Shown here one piece after another: positions 6,438 through 13,462 of a stretch of DNA of 13,462 bases. Source of the DNA: Hyphochytrium catenoides (lineage: Eukaryota > Sar > Hyphochytriomycetes > Hyphochytriales > Hyphochytriaceae); the NCBI GenBank assembly GCA_900088475.1, contig FLMG01003811.1, forward strand, positions 12,181 to 25,642. The letters run 5' to 3'. Positions within the stretch are counted from its first letter, which is position 1. Each line of letters opens with the position of its first letter. The translations under genes and the position numbers were made by a program. The notes beneath the pieces were generated by a model that was given only the letters and a program-made list of their open reading frames with translations, did no database searches and was not told where the DNA came from.

Positions 6438-9400
6438 TTTTGTCTTCCACAAAGAAGGCCTTTACACCTTCCAGAGTATAGGAGTTTAGGATCTGGAGCA
6501 GTTGCGGAATCCTTTGCGCGACCTGGAAGTCAACCCAGAGGTTATCCTCTCCCTTCCATGCCGAGGAGGGAAAACTTAGACCCATGCTTACCTCCCTTCC
6601 CCGCAGCTTATTGTAGTCTACATATAGATCCGTGATCACGCCCGAGAGATACTCAAACGCCTGCCCGTGGTGCTTAAGGGCCGCTCTGATCTTATCGGCG
6701 CTATGAATGACCCCTTGATATTCAGGTGAAAGCCATGTCGAATCCTGCTCTTGCATCTTGATCTCCTACGATTCATTCGGTCAATGCAGGCAAGCAGCAA
6801 CTTTGTATGCGACAAGGACATACCTGGATAGCGTCAATTAGCTGGGAATGCTTAACAAGTTCAAACTGCGCAGCGATTCTCGGATGCGCCAAGTCCAGAA
6901 CGTCCAAGACCGCTTGTTCACTGGTCTCATGTTTAAGGGAAATTTGGACCTAGGGACAAGCGAGAGGAGGACGTGCTCACGTGTCAAAGAGGTATGGGCT
7001 TCTGTGCGCTGATCACGATTTACCAACCTTTCTGGTTGTTGCCTCTCGGCTGATCACTTCCCTCAGTATCGATATGGTTGAAGGTGAATTGGAAGAGAAG
7101 CGCGCCTCGCCCTTACTGGTGGCTTTGATTCAATAATAGTCCTAACGCTTAACTCATGGGATTGGTCTTACCGATAGAAGCATCGCAGAACGGTCCCAAT
7201 GTAAGCATTTTTGAAGTATAGGTCCGCTTCTTCATCTTGAATGCGTGCGGGAACGTTTGGAAGACAAAATAGGACCCATTCATGGGCTTGGGCCAGGGAG
7301 AAGGCACCAGTTAACTGAACAAGGAATGAGCAGAAAGGTAAGCATTGGTAGGCCCAGAGCCATGAGGTATCAATTCATCAAGGTACCGTCAAGTGGTTCA
7401 GGTTCTGAGGGAGATCCTTCTCTGTCATCTTTGAAACTCTGTGATGAAGAGATAGAGGTTTGATGCTTAACTTGCAAAGCTGTGAGGTCTTCGGCAGCAG
7501 GCTTCCTACGACGAATAGCTACGGTATAGAAAGGAGGTCAGCCAATATATTGCGACCCGCATTGACTCCAAAGCTACATTCCAAGGCTCGGAGTAGGAAT
7601 GGCATGATGGTAGTGAATAGCACCTGCATTTCGCCATACTGTCCTTCGACGGTTCGCGCCCTGATCTCCAGTCTGTCATAATTGATTGATCAACAATGAT
7701 ATATCCATCTTTTCTTCTAAAGGGGAGAATGACAACTAATGTGTACCTAGTTGTTGGTTCCTGGCAGCGATAGGTAGCGAGAAGGGCGTTTGTTCGCCGT
7801 TCCTCTTGCTGATTCGGCTTCGTCATAGACATGATGGCTTGCTGTTGAGGACCAGAATCCAGCAGATCGACAGGTACTCCAGCCTGGACGACAACGAAGT
7901 CCATTGGGATAGGTGTTTCAACCTGGACATAGGCAGCAGCTTAGCGCACTCCGCACAGGGGCCCACAACAGGTTCACCTTACCGTGATCTTGTAGGCTCC
8001 CTCATCGGGGTCAAGAATCATCTTGGACTCAACAGCGAACTGCTGGGTTGACGGCAAATACTGAAGAGTATCAGTCTGCCTTATCATGGTCTCCTTTTCT
8101 TTCATGACCTTGGCATGACAACGCAAAGGTCAAGAGTCGACGCAGATATGGTGCGAGACGGACCAATGAACCTGCCTACCTTGGCTGAGAGCTGTGCGAT
8201 CTCCTTTTTAAGCATCCGGATCCTTGCCTCCCTCTGCAGCGTCCCCTTTGTTCTGCCATACTCGTCCTCTTGCTCCTAAAGTGGGTCGTTAGTACCAAAG
8301 CTCATGCTTTACTGTGTAAGGCGCGTGACTTACAGCTTCATGCAAGGGCTCGGTGGTATAGCTAATCACCTTGCCAGAGTAGGTAGAAACCAATATCTCA
8401 TCATGTCCCTAGAGTTCAGCCAGAAAAGATGATTAGACGCCATGCCAAGTAAGATGCCTCACGGGGGTTAATTGACTCTTACCACTGTGGTTACGACACC
8501 TGCCGTTATGCTCCGTACACTCTCCGCATTAGGATCTGACCACCTACTGCTGGGTTTGGATTCTCCCTCATCGTAGTAGATCTGCACCGTACCATCATCT
8601 CGGCCAACCTTTGAGGATTGCTTAGCTCTCCTTTTGGTATTTGAGAGTTAGCTTAAGCTTACCAGAATTTCTGGCACGCCGTCCATGTTGATGTCATAAG
8701 TAGTGAGGCAGCTGACACCCGCCAGCCCTGAATTCCCCTTCAGCGTCCAGTCTTTTTTCATTTTGCCGTCGACAAACCGATAGTGGCCAAGGCCCCCCGC
8801 TTGAGTCCCATAAAGCAGACCCCGGGTCATGGGCTCTTCTTCACTGAGTTGCGTGGTCGTACTGCGCAAGGCGATAACAGGGCTATCCACGCCTACTTCA
8901 AGCACGCAGTCCGAGTTCTAAAGAAGCCCATGGTGAGACAGTGAAGGGGGAATCAAGGTAGTTCGCAGCGTAGAAGACTGAACCGTCAGTACGCTAGAAT
9001 GATAGTACGGAGCCAAGAAAGCGACAAGAGCGACGGAATAACGAAAGAAATGAAGGTGCTTATGATAAATAGGCCCTCATAAAGAGAGCACGGTCGGGAG
9101 GACTGACCTTGATGACACGGATGGCGCGGTCCTGGCATCCCAATATCGCGCGAGTGTCATTGTCAGGAGTCATAACATCCGTTGTCAGTGCATTGATTCT
9201 ATCCCCGCAGATGTACATATTCTTCTCCTCTCCATTCTCAAACAAGTTATAAACGAACTCTCCTCCTGTCAGACAGGTCAGAAGCGTCAACTTTTGCTGT
9301 CAACCATTTCTCTGCTGGAGGATAAGATCGAGCTCTCACCAGTGTATACGCTGTCGCCAATGACTTTAAGATTGCCAATTGTCTCTGTTAAATTTGAGTG

Positions 9401-9936
9401 GAAGCTGCTGCACTCCTTTCCCTTGGTGGTATACCCAGTCACAGTCTGCCCGGTGGCCACATACACCTGTGAAAGGGCCGGTGGAAGGCTCGGTTAGAGG
9501 TTGGCTTCGTCCAATCCCACTTAAAGTTCTTCCGTCACCTTATCCTTAGAGCCAACATTGACTCCCAGGGTAACTGCTGAAACGGGAACGCCTGCAGCTT
9601 TAGTCTTGAATGTTGCCTAGTAGGGTAGAGAGGCTCTCAGTAGCGCAGAGACAATAACTCCTGACAGCGACGAGGACAGCACGTGAGATATGTAGAGGGC
9701 GTCGTACCAGAAATTCGCCCTTCTTGACCTGAAAGCAAGACAGAACCCCATGATCATCGCCAATGACGATTTTTTGCTATAGAGGAGTTTAGTCAACAAT
9801 TGTAGGTAAAACCACAGCCTGTGATTGACCGGTTTCACACCTTCTTGCTCTTGGATGGCGGTAAGAGTTGCAAGGTGTTCCTTGCAGACCCAGAACCGAC
9901 TTGAAACAGCTCTTGCTTTGACAGACTGATATCCAT
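6433..9936 (-). CDS. BBS7: BBS7, BBSome subunit (Bardet-Biedl syndrome 7 protein), 18 exons, complete
   Basis: Exons: 9936-9841, 9776-9708, 9616-9539, 9466-9340, 9265-9108, 8917-8663, 8608-8483, 8408-8334, 8275-8180, 8108-7983, 7922-7747, 7672-7624, 7518-7387, 7314-7172, 7115-7028, 6949-6824, 6765-6592, 6522-6433. All 17 introns are GT-AG, and the exons join into 727 codons (human BBS7 is 715). Order: beta-propeller (1-330; QKIVIGDDHG, ICGDRINAL, LGCQDRAIRV, ILVSTYSG), coiled coil (330-375), GAE-like sandwich (385-500; VPVDLLD, LLATYRCQ), platform (510-620; IKPLSLHHR, WVLFCLP) and C-terminal helices (VITDLYVDYNKLRG, LLQILNSYTLEG). The BBSome moves membrane proteins through cilia with IFT; BBS7 pairs with BBS2 in its core. 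Splice sites were set by aligning to the family from memory. Those of exons 2/3 and 12/13 rest most on that alignment. No frame damage is seen. Confidence 0.95.
6523..6591 (-). other. BBS7: BBS7 intron 17: 69 nt, stop-free, length divisible by three
   Basis: Donor GTAAGC and acceptor TTCCAG are good. Removing the intron aligns the protein with human BBS7 without a gap (LRGREVAQRIPQLLQIL). If kept, it would insert 23 residues in frame, the only intron of this gene for which that holds. Confidence 0.8.
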
Positions 9937-10167
9937 ATCCCCAATAGATCGCGCTGAAGGTCTAAGTGAGGCAGAACTAGATGCTCGAGAGAACGGTCCA
10001 GCGTTTGAACTGCCCTCTAGCCTGTCAAGTGGTTACGCAATCTCCGGCGCACAAGCAATCGACTGCAATGAGTGCTTTCCAAGTGGGGTTAGGAGAAGCA
10101 TGAACACTGCCAATCCACTTCCACTATTAACGTCCAAGCCTATCAATTCCTAAGAGCTGTCGGCAAG
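9937..10167. promoter_or_regulatory. 5' region of BBS7, possibly a shared divergent promoter
   Basis: About 230 bp separate the BBS7 ATG (minus, 9936) from a candidate plus-strand start at 10168. No TATA box and no convincing RFX X-box (the usual ciliary gene element) was found by eye. It is called regulatory by position only. Confidence 0.3.
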
Positions 10168-10592
10168 ATGTTCGCCGTAGACTTAGAAGGCTTGCTGCTG
10201 TCTCAGGCCGCTGTCGGCAGCGCGGCGCCGCGTCACGCTGCTTTCTCTTTCCCGTCTTCCGTCTTCTTTCTACTTCATGTTGTCCATCTGCCCTTTGGAG
10301 AAGTCCGACCGTTACCAGCTCTAGATGGGCTTGGAAGTGGTATGTAAGTATGTAAGTAATACAAGTTATCCAAGTTGTTACGCCGTACGATAATTCTATT
10401 ACTAAAATACCTAGGATACTGTTTTACTGCAGACAAAGTATCGACGGGTTTGTACGAGCCATCAAGTCTCTCCTACTATACTTTTTAGTTCTGTTACTGT
10501 ACCAGGAGAATATTGCGGATTTGGAGTCAATCTCTGTCGTCAACATACTTGAGCATCACAATCTTCTTGATGATCCAGGCTCTCGCACTTGA
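10168..10592 (+). CDS. Candidate small divergent two-exon gene, product unknown
   Basis: ATG at 10168 has A at -3. It opens a 57-codon exon (10168-10339) starting MFAVDLEGLLLSQ and ending LDGLGS, followed at once by a strong donor, GTATGTAAG. An acceptor at 10487-10488 follows a branch-like CTACTAT and a T run. It would join in frame (phase 1) to 10489-10592, giving ENIADLESISVVNILEHH and then TGA; total 91 residues, intron 149 nt. I do not recognise the product. The first exon has a hydrophobic stretch (SSVFFLLHVVHL) but no clear signal peptide. Its middle is pyrimidine-rich, so the open frame could be accidental. The case rests on the start context, splice signals and protein-like second exon. 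Confidence 0.25.
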
Positions 10593-10865
10593 GCTTCAGT
10601 CTCCATTTTCCTTGCCAAGGATCGTACCTCAGAGCTGCATTCAACCTTCAGCAAAGCGGTCTGCTTCTGGCTGTAGGGCCATCCGCAAACGCTATGTGCG
10701 GCTGTGGCTCTCTGTCCGTGGCTGCTGGCTTATCCCCAAAGGGAATGTATTTAGCTAGTGAAATCAATATTAAGTTGACAAAGCAGCTATTGCAAAATTT
10801 GGGCGTCCTAACTAGTGAATGTGCTGGGGATAGGTCACCAAGAGCAGTAATATGCGCTCTTCAGT
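10593..10865. other. Intergenic, nothing assigned
   Basis: This stretch lies between the candidate plus-strand exon and the 3' end of the CH-domain gene. Two plus frames are open across parts of it (Leu/Gly/Ala-rich) and might extend the candidate gene through another splice, but no junction is convincing. No AATAAA was found just downstream of the CH gene's stop. Confidence 0.4.
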
Positions 10866-12402
10866 TTATGAGAGGTGCGGGCTCATAGATGCGGATTCTG
10901 CAGTCGTAATCCCTATTCTAGGGGATAGTGTGGACGAGGTGGTGCCACCTCGCGAGGCATTGCTGGCAAAGCTCGCAGCTATCGACTGACCAGCAGGAGC
11001 CGCTGGGATACCCGACGCGTGGCGCAACATACCTGTTGCTGGCTTGACATCGGGTTTAACGAGAGAGCTGTTCTCGGTTTCCCCACTACCTCTGACGTCC
11101 TGCACCATCTGCCTTAGATGTCTGATCTCTATGTCCTTATCAGCCCAATCCGCCAACAGTGTGTTGACTTGCTGCTGCAGACGTCTCTGCGTCGACTTGA
11201 TCGACGCTTCTCTGCTGTGGATGTCAGTCAAGGCAGCATCCAAACGGTGAACCACATCCTGAAGGGCGTTCTCCACATCACACTGACTTTGCCTGACAGG
11301 TTCGAGCACGGCTTCAAAAGCGTCGACAGATATTGAACGAGCCCGCGGCAGAGTTTCTGGCCCATTCGCCTCAGACTGTGTCCGTGAGAGCTCCTCGACC
11401 ATCGCTGACTGCCGCGCCGTCACAGATACAAGGCTGGCAACCTGCTCTTCGAGTTGCGCGAGGCGTCGATGGAGTTCCTGGTTCTGCTGCTTTAACTCTC
11501 CGTTTTGGTGCTCCTACAGAGCAGACTTCGTTAAGCCAATTCTCTATGTTTCGGCGGAAATGCTACTTAAACGTAAGACTTACCAGCGCTAAGATGCGGT
11601 CTTCTGAAATTGCCCCTGAGAGTGAGCCTGGGGTCAGGGATAATGGTCTAGCCTCTGTACAAGGTCTGCCTCTCACTGTCTGTTCACCCAGAGGAAGTGC
11701 AAACGTTTTCTCTTGGTCGGCGGATTGTCGACTGTACTTGCTAGCCTGCACTAATGCCGCTTGAACTTGTTTGTTGCCGGGCACCTCACGCCTGGATCCC
11801 GTAGTGTGAGGTCGTATAGGAGAGGAAACGAGATGGCCCTCGCTATGCTTGGGTGAGGAGCTATCGCTATAAGAAGGGCTTCGGGTCGGGGAACAGGGAA
11901 GACGCCCTGCCCCATCTACCGTTCCTAACGCTCCTCCTGTGGCGCTGAAGGTGGAAATGAACTGCTGCAGCTTCGATTTTGGCGCATTAGACTCAGCTTC
12001 CTCACGTGATGGAGACTCCGGTTTTGGTTCCTCCATTGGTTCGCTTTTGGATTTTAGCGTGCCGTTGTCTGTGTGGCACTTAAGCTCCCAAAGACAGCGG
12101 ATCACCTTTTCTCTGTCCCCACTCTCTTGCAAATCTGCTGGGCAGAAAATTTGACCCTCGACGGCTTGCGTTTCCCGGAGCCATTTCAGAAAGCTGTTCA
12201 CATTAGCGATACAGTTATATGCTGTTGTTGATCGATGGATCCGCCCGATGGCGGCAGGTTGAATGCTATTAGCTAGCGCACAGAGGCTCTGTCCGTTCTT
12301 AAGAGCCGGCATGAGGGGGCCCTCAATGCCTTTGAAGATTCTACCCTCAATCCAGCCCTTAAGCTCTGCCTCCATCGAGTCCAACGCAGCAGGGTCGGCC
12401 AT
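10866..12402 (-). CDS. Calponin-homology domain plus coiled-coil protein, two exons
   Basis: Exon 1 is 12402-11584 (273 codons) and exon 2 is 11513-10866 (215 codons plus TAA), with a 70-nt intron (donor GTAAGT, acceptor CTGTAG, phase 0). The 488-residue product has one N-terminal calponin-type CH domain (11-108): W17, LKNGQSLCALANSIQP at 34-49, VNSFLKWLRE at 68-77, a DL pair near 90 and VIRCLWEL at 100-107. A Ser/Pro/Glu-rich linker (110-255) follows, then a coiled coil across the splice junction (about 270-315, ELKQQNQELHRRLAQLEEQV), a second helical region (335-413) and a Ser/Thr-rich tail. Single CH domains of this type bind actin or other cytoskeletal partners; binding here is inferred. 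The start is the first in-frame ATG after an upstream stop. It matches no named protein that I know. Confidence 0.85.
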
Positions 12403-13227
12403 CGATGCTGCGCTAGTTGAAAGACCAATGTAAAGATAATCCCAATTGGCCACCAACAGTCTTCAAGGATGGCTGCCAACCTTTCAAGAAAATTGTGCCC
12501 TGCGAAGTATCTAAAACCTATGTAGAGTCCTGTGAGGAATCGCTCGTCCTGCCATCCTAGGAGAATAGACTTTCGGTTCTTGATTACACTGCTACTTGCC
12601 AAGCACACTCATGAGGATCAGCATTGATGCTTCTGCAGGGACTGCCTCTCAAGTGTCAGCAGGCAGCGGGGAGATGAGGACCAGATCAGTGATGATGATG
12701 GAGAGCAGCAACAGTGCGAAGTGAGGAGGATGCGGTAGGGGACTGAGGAGGTCCGAGAGTCTCCAGTTTTGTCTTCGATCTGCAGAATATCAAGCGCGAA
12801 CTTAGAGGAAGAGAGACTCACTAGAAACGGCAACAGCACTGATGTCAATAAAGGCAAGACAAGACGAGACAGAGCGTGATATAACGGCTGTTTGTGCCAT
12901 AGTCCTCATAGGGTTCAGTCAATAGAGCGAGTAAGTGAGAGATATTTTAGAAAGATGTCCGAAGTTGGGCATGAGAAGAACCGAGGATTGTGGGGATTCT
13001 GATGGGCGGACATATTAATAATTTGACCGAGATACCTGCCTATATTCTTAATACCAAATCCTCCATAGTGGGAGCTGGTCCGGATATGACCGTCCCTTAT
13101 ATAAAGGTTAAAGGCCAGTGGGGCTATAAGTAACAGATATCAGATGACAAGAGCAGCCATGATGTCCCTTCGACACACGCCTTAGCCCCTCTTCTCACCT
13201 TGACCAGTTCTTCACACTTGGAACGGG
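12403..13227. promoter_or_regulatory. Upstream region of the CH-domain gene; no firm gene
   Basis: This 0.8-kb stretch holds several short minus frames. One pair, ATG at 12900 or 12909 with a possible 42-nt intron (12780-12821, donor GTGAGT, acceptor TTCTGCAG), could encode about 70 residues with a hydrophobic segment, but no family is recognised and the intron would be shorter than any other here. It may equally be 5' UTR. The rest shows no RNA gene or domain. Confidence 0.35.
13097..13105. promoter_or_regulatory. TATA-box-like element readable on both strands
   Basis: TTATATAAA lies inside CCTTATATAAAGG, which is almost palindromic: plus reads TATATAAAG and minus reads TATATAAGG, both close to a TATA consensus. 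On the minus strand it lies about 690 bp before the CH gene's ATG, so it would imply a long or spliced leader. Confidence 0.3.
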
Positions 13228-13455
13228 CAAAGAGAGAGAGAGAGACAGAGAAAGAAGTGTGACAGACAGAGGGGGACCATCATAATAGATAGAGACAGAG
13301 ATAAAGAGACAGAGTGCGGATGAGAGACAGAGCCAAGGGTCAAGAGAAGCAACACGAGAGAGACACAGAAAGAGGAAGAGAGAGAGACAGAAAAGGCGTT
13401 GTAGAAAGGAGAGAGAAAGAGAGAGAGGAGAGAGAAACTCACCGATGGAGGGAGA
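13228..13455. repeat. GA/GACA-rich imperfect microsatellite array
   Basis: Purine-rich on the plus strand with (GA)n, GACAGA and GATAGAGACAGA variants, broken by short unique pieces. It resembles the array at 4318-4474, including the CAGAGAGA variant. The Ser/Leu-rich minus frame over it is an artefact of the CT repeat. Confidence 0.85.
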
Positions 13456-13462
13456 GGCACTT

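Noticed and set aside
6195-6635. 146-codon plus-strand open frame
   Set aside because: It overlaps the last two BBS7 exons in antisense and has no recognisable domain.
6433-9936. Assignment of the propeller gene as BBS2 instead of BBS7
   Set aside because: The exon-by-exon match (ICGDRINAL, LGCQDRAIRV, LLATYRCQ, IKPLSLHHR, VITDLYVDYNK) follows BBS7 closely and almost without gaps, whereas BBS2 differs.
11563-12456. Longer N-terminus for the CH protein from a GTG at 12456
   Set aside because: GTG starts are not expected in a nuclear eukaryotic gene; ATG at 12402 gives a natural N-terminus just before the CH domain.
12273-12608. 111-codon minus frame overlapping the start of the CH gene
   Set aside because: It overlaps the CH domain in another frame and has no family signature.
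1-13462. CRISPR arrays, bacterial operons, prophage or insertion sequences
   Set aside because: Spliceosomal introns and a ciliary gene show a eukaryotic nuclear origin; no regularly spaced repeats or transposase were found.

Overview
This is nuclear DNA from a eukaryote that builds cilia or flagella. The clearest gene is a complete homologue of BBS7, a BBSome subunit, split by 17 short GT-AG introns (54-190 nt, mostly 54-78 nt). A second gene has a 70-nt intron. Base composition looks roughly balanced, and GA microsatellites and degenerate repeats lie between genes. This fits a compact-intron protist or a small-genome invertebrate; I cannot place it further.

Layout, with all recognisable genes on the minus strand. 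(1) 1-3794: one uninterrupted open frame of 1264 codons that runs off the left edge. It encodes a STAND/NB-ARC-type NTPase (NLR-like) with an unrecognised N-terminal region, an NB-ARC-like core and a TPR-like C-terminal part. Its true 5' end is unresolved: coding-like sequence continues upstream to about 4215, in another frame. (2) 4259-5860: non-coding, with a perfect-arm hairpin, a GA/CT microsatellite and about 1.1 kb of decayed TGATGA-type repeats that include a visible 372-bp-offset duplication. (3) About 5880-6200: a short minus-strand stretch resembling a decayed Ty3/gypsy reverse transcriptase. (4) 6433-9936: BBS7, 18 exons, 727 residues. (5) 9937-10865: a gap that may hold a small divergent plus-strand gene from 10168. 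(6) 10866-12402: a two-exon gene for a 488-residue calponin-homology plus coiled-coil protein. (7) 12403-13462: upstream region with a TATA-like palindrome and a second GA-rich array.

BBS7 and the CH/coiled-coil protein may both serve the cilium and cytoskeleton, but only BBS7 has a firm function. The NLR-like gene is a separate, probably lineage-specific accessory gene. It has no intron over 3.8 kb, while BBS7 has an intron about every 130 coding bases. The STAND protein, with its unknown N-terminal domain and messy 5' end, is the best candidate for something undescribed.
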